DNA of 64,000 nucleotides from Streptococcus porcinus (lineage in GTDB: Bacteria > Bacillota > Bacilli > Lactobacillales > Streptococcaceae), in contig NZ_LR594036.1 in the NCBI RefSeq assembly GCF_901542335.1, positions 1,364,001 through 1,428,000 on the forward strand, given 5' to 3'. This document shows positions 36,716-44,245 of this stretch, piece by piece; position 1 is the stretch's first letter; the number at the start of each line of letters is the position of its first letter. The position numbers were made by a program, and so were the translations under genes. Under the pieces are notes generated by a model. It did not search any database, had not been told where the DNA came from, and saw only the letters and a list, made by a program, of their open reading frames with translations.

Positions 36716-38080
36716 ATGCAAAACAACAAAGAAAAAATAGTTAGTAAAGAAACTCTAATGGCCATTATTGCAATTGCTATGATTGGCTTCTCAGGTATTT
36801 TATCTGAGACTAGTATGAACGTTACTTTCCCAAAAATGATGACTATCTATCATCAGCCTTTAAGTAATCTACAATGGATAACAACCATCTATCTTTTATC
36901 GGTTGCCATTATGACAACGGCTTCCGCAGCTCTAAAACGTCATTTCGGTGAAAGACAAATCTTTTTCTCAGCTGCAAGTTTAATGATTTTTGGTACAATT
37001 CTGGCAACGTTGACCTCTTCTTTTTGGATTATGCTCTTAGCACGTGTGATTCAGGGGATAGCAACTGGTATCATCATGCCACAAATGTTCAATATTATTC
37101 TAGAACGCGTCCCTGAAAAGAAAATTGGCACTTATATGGGCCTTGGAGGTCTGATTATCAGCCTAGCTCCTGCCTTTGGTCCGACATACGGTGGCTTTAT
37201 GATTAGTCATTTTGCCTGGCAGTGGATTTTTATATGTATACTTCCCTTTCCTATCATTGCAAGTGTTATCGCCTACCGCTATTTAATTGATTCCCCAAGA
37301 GGAGAGGCCGAAAGTTTTGACTATTTGGGCTTTATTTCCTTATCTATCAGCTTGACCATGGCCTTGTTAATAATCACAAGTTTGCAAAATGGTGGCATCA
37401 ATTGGATTTATGTCCTTGTCTTTTTCTTAAGCTTCGCCATCTTTCTCTACCAAAGTCTCAACCGCCAATATCCTTTTCTTGATATTCGTATTTTAAAATG
37501 CCCTTCTGTTAGTTTTGGATTGATTCCTTTTTTCACCTTTCAATTAATCAATTTAGGTATTAATTTTATCACCCCAAATTTCATTGTCTTACAAAATATT
37601 GCTGACAGTTCAACTGCTGGACTAGTCTTATTACCCGGTACCTTACTCGGGGCTATATGTGCTCCTCTTCTAGGAAAATTCTATGATGAAAAAGGTGCAA
37701 AGTTATCACTTTATACGGGGAATAGCCTCTTTTTTCTTTCTTTATTAATCATTACGATAATGCTATCTCACTTTAGGATTCTACCTTTTACTCTCCTTTA
37801 TATCATTTTCACTATTGGCCGTAACATGACCTTTAACAATACTCTGGCTACCGCTATTCAAAATTTACCTGTTTCCAAAAATGCTGATGCGACAGCTATT
37901 TTCCAAATGATGCAACAATTTGCTGGTGCTCTTGGAACAGCTTTAGCTGCTATTATGGCGAACAACAGCTCATCACTAACAAATGGCGTAACCAATGTTT
38001 ATCTCTTGTTTACTTTTTTTGCAATCCTTAATTACCTCCTTTATATAGGAATGTTTACTTTCTTAAATAAAGGAAAATAA
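36716..38080 (+). CDS. MFS multidrug exporter, DHA2 (EmrB/QacA) type
   Basis: A 454-residue protein with 12 to 14 hydrophobic segments. The motif LQWITTIYLLSVAIMTTASAAL and antiporter motif C-like GLGGLIISLAPAFGPTYGG point to drug:H+ antiporters of the DHA2 group. Substrate unknown. AAAGGAGG lies seven bases before the ATG. It is transcribed alone and ends in an exceptional palindrome. The neighbouring genes give no hint of its drug. Confidence 0.82.
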   Translation: MQNNKEKIVSKETLMAIIAIAMIGFSGILSETSMNVTFPKMMTIYHQPLSNLQWITTIYLLSVAIMTTASAALKRHFGERQIFFSAASLMIFGTILATLTSSFWIMLLARVIQGIATGIIMPQMFNIILERVPEKKIGTYMGLGGLIISLAPAFGPTYGGFMISHFAWQWIFICILPFPIIASVIAYRYLIDSPRGEAESFDYLGFISLSISLTMALLIITSLQNGGINWIYVLVFFLSFAIFLYQSLNRQYPFLDIRILKCPSVSFGLIPFFTFQLINLGINFITPNFIVLQNIADSSTAGLVLLPGTLLGAICAPLLGKFYDEKGAKLSLYTGNSLFFLSLLIITIMLSHFRILPFTLLYIIFTIGRNMTFNNTLATAIQNLPVSKNADATAIFQMMQQFAGALGTALAAIMANNSSSLTNGVTNVYLLFTFFAILNYLLYIGMFTFLNKGK

Positions 38081-38085
38081 AGTTT

Positions 38086-38178
38086 CTAAAAATCCTTAAG
38101 GTTGTACTGCACCCCAAAAGTTGGACTTTTTTTGTCTAACTTTTGGGGTGCAGTGCAGATTTTCTTAAGGATTTTTAG
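38086..38178. repeat. 93-bp palindrome with IS150-like ends, likely bidirectional terminator
   Basis: The outer arm CTAAAAATCCTTAAG (38086-38100) has its exact complement at 38164-38178. The inner arms at 38103-38126 and 38134-38157 match at 22 of 24 bases. They begin TGTACTGCACCCCAAAAGTT, like ends of IS150-group (IS3 family) elements, facing each other across a 7-T spacer. It lies between two convergent genes. Confidence 0.7.
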
Positions 38179-38204
38179 TTTTAGTGTGATCAATATCATC
38201 CACA

Positions 38205-38813
38205 TTATTGGTAACTAAAAGTGAGTAACTTTTTGTGTGGTGATATCTCAAGCGTGGTAATAATAGTTTCTGCAACGCTCTTCACTTCTTGAGGCTTTAA
38301 TCTTTTAAAAAATTGCCCCAAAAAAGGGAGCCTTATTAATAAAAATAAGCCATTTGCCTGAATCAGTGATAGAGGGCGCTCTTTACCAAATAGTAAATTA
38401 GGTCTCACAATCAAATAATCTAAGTCACTTTTTTTGATCAATCGCTCAGCATCTCGTTTACTTTTCAGATAAGCTGGGTAACCGGTATTAGCTGATATAT
38501 AGACTATCTTAGGGATTTTTTTATTTTTACAGAGGGTAATGGCTCCTTTGGTTGTTTGAATATTTAAGCTCTTGAGTTGTTTTTGCTTAATAGCACCGAC
38601 ACAGTCAATTAGAAGATCAAAAGACTGATTGGACAAATCAATCGTAGTAAGGTCCAACAAATCTCCTTTGATATAGTGAATATTAGAAGACTGGAAAAGT
38701 GGTCCCTTCCCTTCCTGCCTAGCAAGATAGGTAACCTGATGCCCTTTGGCTAATGCTATATCAATCATCTGTTTACCAAGAAAACCACTCCCCCCAACAA
38801 TTAATACGTTCAT
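38205..38813 (-). CDS. NAD(P)-binding epimerase/dehydratase-like protein
   Basis: A 202-residue atypical short-chain protein. The Rossmann motif VGGSGFLGK lies at residues 6-14, acidic charge follows strand 2, and YPAYLKSKRDAERLIKKS carries the YxxxK-like region. Similar proteins act as NAD(P)H-binding or SDR-like factors; substrate unknown. The start is supported by GGAGGTGTT upstream. It lies immediately downstream of the streptokinase gene, separated by a terminator. Confidence 0.7.
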   Translation of the reverse strand: MNVLIVGGSGFLGKQMIDIALAKGHQVTYLARQEGKGPLFQSSNIHYIKGDLLDLTTIDLSNQSFDLLIDCVGAIKQKQLKSLNIQTTKGAITLCKNKKIPKIVYISANTGYPAYLKSKRDAERLIKKSDLDYLIVRPNLLFGKERPLSLIQANGLFLLIRLPFLGQFFKRLKPQEVKSVAETIITTLEISPHKKLLTFSYQ

Positions 38814-38872
38814 CCGTAAACACCTCCTTCATGTCCTAAGTATATGAATTCTAATGAACTAAGTCAAACAAT

Positions 38873-38914
38873 AAAAAAACCAAAGACAAGTTTTAAAAGA
38901 AACTTGTCTTTGGT
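38873..38914 (-). terminator. Terminator of the streptokinase-family gene
   Basis: On the minus strand ACCAAAGACAAGTTT pairs perfectly with AAACTTGTCTTTGGT (15 bp, six-base loop), followed by TTTTTTTAT. Confidence 0.9.
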
Positions 38915-38992
38915 CTTTGTCAGTTCTTGATACTTGTTACTCATTTGTCATTCTTAAGAAATGACGCTGATATTCCCTAGCCTACTTATTCT

Positions 38993-40231
38993 CTATTTTG
39001 GTTTCATTTCCATTTCAAATTTTCCATTTTCAAGGTTGGGAGCTGTTAAACCATGTAAGTAACTGTATTCTTTAGCTTCTTCATAGGAAGCTCCGTTATC
39101 ATAACCAGCATGGTCAAAAGGTCTGAGATTTGGATCTCGTTTCACCATATAGACATTAACTTGCCTTGAACCCTCTGATTTCACTATGTCTACTTTCCCT
39201 GAGATAGTATAACCAAAGATCCCATAATCATCAAGACTATTTCTAAGGAGTTTATTCCTAGTTTGATAGTCATAGGGATCAAGAAAATCTATACGGTGCA
39301 TTTCATAAGGCATCAGTCGATATTGGCTATTCATTAGCACTTTATTACTGGATTGTTCAACATAGTTCACAGTTACTTTTTCATATTTTAGATTACCTCT
39401 TTCATCCAGATAATCTTTTCTAATGATAATGTAAGTCTCATTAATTGTATCCTGGTTCCCACTCATTAATTCATCATCTTGTGGATGAAACGGTTTGTAC
39501 TCTCTAGCTTTTACAGTATAGGGAGCATTTTCCTCAATTGTACTGAAAGTGTGATCATCATGCTTTACTGAAAGTTCGTCTACTTCTAATATCGTATAAT
39601 TTGAATCCAACTGTTTAAGTACTTCTTCAGCAGAACATTTTAAATCGGCAACCGTAATCACCGAATTAACCTCTCTAACCTCCGGTATGGCTAGGTTTTT
39701 ACGGAGTATCTTCCCATCAGTATTGAGCGGCTTGAAAGTGAAGTTTCTTCGAACTAGCACTCGATCAATAGGATTCTTAATAGGAGCCTCAGGCCTTCTT
39801 CCAACAGTAACATGACCGGTCAGCCTATAGTGTTCGTTAGGATTTACAGAAAGATTTACTGAGCCATCTGATTCAGCTTTAATGAGTTTACCTTCACGAT
39901 TGATAATTTTAGCATCTCCATTAAAGTCTAAGGCAACAAATTGATTATCCATCCGCGAATGAGCATATTTACTATTGATAGCATCTAGCAAATCTTTTTT
40001 TGTAACTTTAGATGACGTTACTTCAAAGTCCAAACCTTGAATATAAAATTCTTTCTTCGTATCTCTATCATATCCCACTACCGAAATTGAAATCGAGGAA
40101 TGTTGGCGAGGTCGATTTGCCTCTTCTAAATCATCTAAATATTCTGACGCATTAGCATAAACGGGTTGCACGGGCGTGAGAAAAGTTGCACAAGCGAGTA
40201 TCATTCCTAAAAATATCATATACCTTTTCAT
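38993..40231 (-). CDS. Streptokinase-family plasminogen activator (divergent)
   Basis: A 412-residue secreted protein. The signal peptide (1 to 26 or 28, ending VYANA) is followed by three streptokinase-like domains: alpha about 29-170 (YRLTGHVTV resembles FLLSGHVRV of streptokinase), beta about 171-280 (NYTILEVD versus GYTIYERD) and gamma about 281-365 (KLLRNSLDDYGIFGYTISGKV versus KLLYNNLDAFGIMDYTLTGKV). Group A and C streptokinases bind host plasminogen and expose its active site. This form is shorter (mature about 385 versus 414), does not begin with Ile-Ala-Gly and lacks the Lys pair of the beta 250-loop. It is monocistronic, with TAGGAG before the ATG. Host specificity cannot be read from sequence. 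Confidence 0.8.
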   Translation of the reverse strand: MKRYMIFLGMILACATFLTPVQPVYANASEYLDDLEEANRPRQHSSISISVVGYDRDTKKEFYIQGLDFEVTSSKVTKKDLLDAINSKYAHSRMDNQFVALDFNGDAKIINREGKLIKAESDGSVNLSVNPNEHYRLTGHVTVGRRPEAPIKNPIDRVLVRRNFTFKPLNTDGKILRKNLAIPEVREVNSVITVADLKCSAEEVLKQLDSNYTILEVDELSVKHDDHTFSTIEENAPYTVKAREYKPFHPQDDELMSGNQDTINETYIIIRKDYLDERGNLKYEKVTVNYVEQSSNKVLMNSQYRLMPYEMHRIDFLDPYDYQTRNKLLRNSLDDYGIFGYTISGKVDIVKSEGSRQVNVYMVKRDPNLRPFDHAGYDNGASYEEAKEYSYLHGLTAPNLENGKFEMEMKPK

Positions 40232-40566
40232 TATAATCTCCTAATATTATAAAGTTTTGCAGTCAGCTACTGCCAAAGCCCAAGTAGTCACTTGGTGAAA
40301 ACAAGATATGGATGGTTGAATTTATTCTTTCCAATAGCTTAGTGGCTATAAGCCCTCCACATCATTTTTCTTTCAATGGGTAATGCGTTTTTATTCCATA
40401 AACATCTGAACTCGTGTCACGTAAGTAAACACAAGGCTCGCGATCTCCTAAATCGTCTAAGGAAAATAAAACTATAATACTTTACATAGGGAATAATCTT
40501 TGAGCAACAAGCATCGTATGACCATCTTAAGAGAGTAAGGAAAGCTGGTTCTAAAAACTAGTAGCT
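40232..40566 (-). other. 335-bp region upstream of the streptokinase homologue
   Basis: No intact gene. Two small stems lie near the start: GCAGT/ACTGC at 40259-40273 and CCAAGT/ACTTGG at 40280-40295, likely in the mRNA leader. Further up, minus-strand 40481-40365 is open and reads LDDLGDREPCVYLRD, then GIKTHYPLKEK, stopping at 40362, which looks like the tail of a lost gene. A promoter is not evident; TATAAT at about 40246 is too close to the Shine-Dalgarno. Confidence 0.45.
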
Positions 40567-41076
40567 TTAGACCCTGTTTTTAAGCTTCTCCACAAAAAGA
40601 TAGGCCGCTGGACAAACTAAGGTGTTTTTGATAGTCAGATGATTAATTTGATAAATTTTCTTGCGATTTGTATGTGGAAATTCACGACAAGCCTTCGGGC
40701 GAACGTCGTAAATACTACACAAATTATCAGCGCCTAAAAAAGGACAAGGCATTGATTTAAAAATTTTATCGTTGTCTTCATCAACTTCAAGATAGAGATC
40801 TTCGAAAACCGCCAGCTTCATCCTAAAGAATTTAGATAGACGCTGAATGTCAGCTTCTGTGAATGATGGACCTAGTCCCTTACAGCAATTAGCACAAGTT
40901 CTACAATCAATCTCCTGAAAAACTTCATCGTGTATCTCTTGAACCATTTTATCTAGCTGCTTAGGTGGCTTCTTTTTAAGTTGAGCCAGAAATTTTCGAT
41001 GCTCAGCTTGCTTTTGCTGGGCCAAATCTTTGTAATGCTCGATATCAATTGCAGTCATTTTTTCCATAAGGAACAT
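40567..41076 (-). CDS. YkgJ family cysteine-cluster protein
   Basis: A 169-residue protein with the family's cysteine pattern: CRTCANCCKGLG near residue 58, then CPFLGADNLCSIYDVRPKACREFPH near 110-135. The clustered cysteines probably bind Zn or Fe-S. Function is unknown, though relatives are common near housekeeping genes. It follows ftsY by 18 bases on the same strand. Two Met codons near the start (41076, 41067) cannot be told apart, as neither has a strong Shine-Dalgarno. Confidence 0.75.
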   Translation of the reverse strand: MFLMEKMTAIDIEHYKDLAQQKQAEHRKFLAQLKKKPPKQLDKMVQEIHDEVFQEIDCRTCANCCKGLGPSFTEADIQRLSKFFRMKLAVFEDLYLEVDEDNDKIFKSMPCPFLGADNLCSIYDVRPKACREFPHTNRKKIYQINHLTIKNTLVCPAAYLFVEKLKNRV

Positions 41077-41094
41077 ACTTACTCTAAACTTTGA

Positions 41095-42591
41095 TTAAAT
41101 CATATTTCCGAGTAAACCTTTCATGAATTCTTCTGAATCAAATTCTCCAATATCATCAATTTTTTCACCAAAACCAATGAATTTAACAGGAATGTCCAAT
41201 TCTTGACGAATTGCTAAGACAACCCCTCCCTTAGCTGTACCATCAATCTTTGTTAAAATCAAACCTGTTAGAGGCATAATTTTTGAAAACTCTTTAGCTT
41301 GACTAAGAGCATTTTGACCAGTGGACGCATCTAAAGCTAATAACGTTTCATGAGGCGCATCCGGAATAACCCTTTTAATAATTCGTCCCATTTTCTCTAG
41401 CTCAGCCATGAGATTTTCCTTATTCTGCAGACGACCAGCTGTATCAATCAAGAGAATATCAACATTTTCAGCAACTGCTTTCTCAACTCCATCAAACACA
41501 ACAGAGGCTGGATCAGCTTTTTCAGAACCGGTCACTACTGGCACATCAACACGGCGCCCCCATTCAACTAGTTGCGCTACAGCTCCAGCCCGGAAAGTAT
41601 CCGCAGCTACTAACATAACTTTCTTGCCTTCACTTTTATAACGATAGGCTAACTTGCCGATTGAAGTAGTCTTACCAACACCATTAACACCTACAAAAAG
41701 CATAACCGTCAGACTATTCTGATAATTAATTTTTTCGTTATAGTTGCCATCTTTTTCATAAATAGCGACCAATTTTTCAATGATCACTCGTCTCAGTGCC
41801 TCCGGTTTTTTGGCGTTTTCTAATTTTGCTTCTTGGCGAAGCTGATCGGTTAGAGTTGTTGCAACCGTCACACCGACATCAGAAAGAATTAGCATCTCCT
41901 CTAGCTCTTCAAAGAATTCTTCATCAACACTTCTAAAATTAGCTAAAAAAGCATTCAAACGACTAGCAAAACCTGATCTCGTTTTTTTCAGACTACGGTC
42001 ATATTTTTCTTGATTACTTTCCTCTATATGATCTTGTGTTTCTACTACTTCTGAAGGATCAGGCTTAACTTCTATAGACTTGTTATCATAATTTGAAACT
42101 TTCTCTTGCCCTAATTGCTCTTCAAATGCTGGTTTACCTTGATCATATTCTTCTACTATAGAGTAAGGACTCGTTCCCTCTTCTCCTGTTTGATGATTAT
42201 CAGTCTCTTTTGTCTCATAATTATGGATTAATATCTTCTCTTCTTGCGTCTGTATATTCCCCATTTCTGAATCATTTATTTCTTTCTGACGTGGGGAAGT
42301 TTCACTTTCAAAACCAGCTTCTGAATAACTAGAAGCTTGATCCGGTGTTAATGGTACTTCATTTTCATCCTCTAGTGGTTTAACACTATTTAGCTCACCT
42401 TGGCTTTGATCTCTTGTTGGTAATTGTTTTTCTGTTTGGTCATTAGTTACACTAGAATCATCCCTAGTAGTATCATCAGCTAAACTAGCAGGTTCTGAAT
42501 CATTAGTGTCGTCTTTCATTTCAGTCACATCTGGAAAATCACGTTTTTCTTTCGGCTTCTTTGAACCAAATAATTTATCAAAAAGTCCCAT
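41095..42591 (-). CDS. ftsY: Signal recognition particle receptor FtsY
   Basis: A 498-residue SRP receptor GTPase. The first 190 or so residues are strongly acidic and low-complexity (the A domain that touches membrane and translocon). The C-terminal NG domain has G1 GVNGVGKTTS, DTFRAGAV, DTAGR and TKIDGTAKGG. It docks ribosome-SRP complexes at the membrane. The long A domain is typical of streptococci. Its ATG overlaps the stop of the Cof gene by one base, so translation is coupled. Confidence 0.96.
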   Translation of the reverse strand: MGLFDKLFGSKKPKEKRDFPDVTEMKDDTNDSEPASLADDTTRDDSSVTNDQTEKQLPTRDQSQGELNSVKPLEDENEVPLTPDQASSYSEAGFESETSPRQKEINDSEMGNIQTQEEKILIHNYETKETDNHQTGEEGTSPYSIVEEYDQGKPAFEEQLGQEKVSNYDNKSIEVKPDPSEVVETQDHIEESNQEKYDRSLKKTRSGFASRLNAFLANFRSVDEEFFEELEEMLILSDVGVTVATTLTDQLRQEAKLENAKKPEALRRVIIEKLVAIYEKDGNYNEKINYQNSLTVMLFVGVNGVGKTTSIGKLAYRYKSEGKKVMLVAADTFRAGAVAQLVEWGRRVDVPVVTGSEKADPASVVFDGVEKAVAENVDILLIDTAGRLQNKENLMAELEKMGRIIKRVIPDAPHETLLALDASTGQNALSQAKEFSKIMPLTGLILTKIDGTAKGGVVLAIRQELDIPVKFIGFGEKIDDIGEFDSEEFMKGLLGNMI

Positions 42592-43415
42592 TAGTTTTCC
42601 TCGCTTAATATATATTTTTGGACAGCTTCGGCTACACCTGACTGATCATTAGTCAAACTCGTCACTACATCAGCAACTTGTTTTGCATCTGAGGTTCCAT
42701 TTGCCATAGCCACTCCTAGACCAGCCCATTCCAGCATACTAAGGTCATTAGCCTCATCACCAACAGCCATGACTTCCTGAGCAGCAATACCAAGGTGCTG
42801 GCAAAGAAGTTGGAGCCCAAAGGCTTTGTGTACCCCTTTAGGCATGACCTCAAAAATAATGTCGCGTGATTTAAAGGATTCAAAGTCGGCAAATGTTTCC
42901 TCTTTGACCCTATTCAACTGAGCATCTAAAAAGTCTGCATCCGTTACCGTTACAATTTTGTTAAAGATAACATCCCTTGGCAAGTCCTCTAAAGAATCTA
43001 ATTCAACAAATCCCAATAAAGGATTAGCCAAGTGATATTGTGACTTGCGTCCATCTTGGCTAGGAAGGCTGTAAACAATTCCCTCACTTAATATATCTGT
43101 TGGCAAGCCTAAAGCGTTCAATTCTTGATAAATAAAAGCAACTTGATTAAAAGTTAAAGAGCTTTTATCTAAAACCTGACCGGTATTTTTTTGAACTAAA
43201 CCGCCGTTAAAAGTAATACTATACTCATCGTCATTGACCAAATTCAGCTCGGTTAGCAAACTACCGATAGCCGCTAAAGGACGACCCGTCGTAATCACAA
43301 CTTTTATACCCAATTCTCTCGCACTAGCTAAAGCAGCTTTATTAGCATCACTAACAGTTTTTTCACTATTAAAAAGTGTTCCATCAAGATCCAATGCTAA
43401 AATCTTATAAGTCAT
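42591..43415 (-). CDS. Cof-type HAD-IIB hydrolase
   Basis: A 274-residue haloacid-dehalogenase-like phosphatase. The nucleophile motif LDLDGTLFNS is at residues 6-15, motif II TTGRP follows, and motif IV GDEANDLSML lies late. Such proteins dephosphorylate sugar phosphates, pyridoxal phosphate or nucleotides; the substrate is not known. It overlaps the second Cof gene by 11 bases and ftsY by one, forming part of the rnc-smc-cof-cof-ftsY run seen in streptococci. Confidence 0.85.
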   Translation of the reverse strand: MTYKILALDLDGTLFNSEKTVSDANKAALASARELGIKVVITTGRPLAAIGSLLTELNLVNDDEYSITFNGGLVQKNTGQVLDKSSLTFNQVAFIYQELNALGLPTDILSEGIVYSLPSQDGRKSQYHLANPLLGFVELDSLEDLPRDVIFNKIVTVTDADFLDAQLNRVKEETFADFESFKSRDIIFEVMPKGVHKAFGLQLLCQHLGIAAQEVMAVGDEANDLSMLEWAGLGVAMANGTSDAKQVADVVTSLTNDQSGVAEAVQKYILSEEN

Positions 43416-44226
43416 CTTCTGACACCAACCCTTCTAAATAAGTTAAAACAGCCTGCTCATTGCAATGACCAATAACCTGGTCAGCTAAAGCAATGATTTC
43501 TGGTCGAGCATTAGCAGTTGCGACTGCCTGGCCAACATATTCTAACATTTGATAATCATTTAGATTATCTCCAAAGGCAATGACTTCCTCGGCTTTAATA
43601 TCAAGTGCTTGACACAAGTGAGCAATACCAAACCCCTTATTCACTTCTGCTAAAATAACATCTATAGATTCAAAACCAGTGGTCACAGCTGAAATGTATG
43701 GGATTTTCTGATCTAACCAAGCACTGCCATCTAGAACCGTCTCGCCTGTAAATGTTGTTGTGATTTTAAAAATCGAATCGTCATCCATCTCATCAAAATC
43801 ACTAATTATTTTGATATTTTCATAAAATAAATGCATTCGATTAATGTAATCTTGACTAGCACCTTCTAAAATATAAGAAGCTTTCTGGCCAGAAAAGAGC
43901 ATTCCCGTTTCAACATAATACGGATTTTCTAGAATCCTTTCAGCAACCTCAACATATTGTTTTTTAGTCATAAAATCGGCAAAAATAACCTGATTCTGGT
44001 ACTGGACTAGGGAGCCATTTTCCGCAATGAGAGCAATGTCATCCAAGAAATCTGCAAACAGTTGCTCAATTGCTAAAAGAGAGCGGCCACTTGAAACAGC
44101 AAAGGTAATCCCCTTAGCTTTTAGCTTGGGAAGTAGTGCTGCTAGTCGTTTCTTATCATAAGTATGCTTTTCAGTTAAAAAGGTGCCATCCATATCTGTA
44201 GCAACTAATTTTATCATCTTGTTCAC
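43405..44226 (-). CDS. Cof-type HAD-IIB hydrolase (second copy)
   Basis: A 273-residue paralogue of the next gene with ATDMDGTFLTEKH as nucleophile motif, SSGRSLLAIEQLF as motif II and FGDNLNDYQML as motif IV. Substrate unknown. The start could be GTG at 44226 or ATG at 44217; AAGGAG lies very near the GTG and 12 bases from the ATG, so it is unresolved. It follows smc by 19 bases. Confidence 0.82.
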   Translation of the reverse strand: MNKMIKLVATDMDGTFLTEKHTYDKKRLAALLPKLKAKGITFAVSSGRSLLAIEQLFADFLDDIALIAENGSLVQYQNQVIFADFMTKKQYVEVAERILENPYYVETGMLFSGQKASYILEGASQDYINRMHLFYENIKIISDFDEMDDDSIFKITTTFTGETVLDGSAWLDQKIPYISAVTTGFESIDVILAEVNKGFGIAHLCQALDIKAEEVIAFGDNLNDYQMLEYVGQAVATANARPEIIALADQVIGHCNEQAVLTYLEGLVSEDDL

Positions 44227-44245
44227 TTTCTCCTTGGCACTATCT

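Noticed and set aside
40240..40256. TATAAT near the streptokinase start as a -10 box
   Set aside because: It would place the transcription start inside the Shine-Dalgarno, so it is more likely chance AT-rich sequence.
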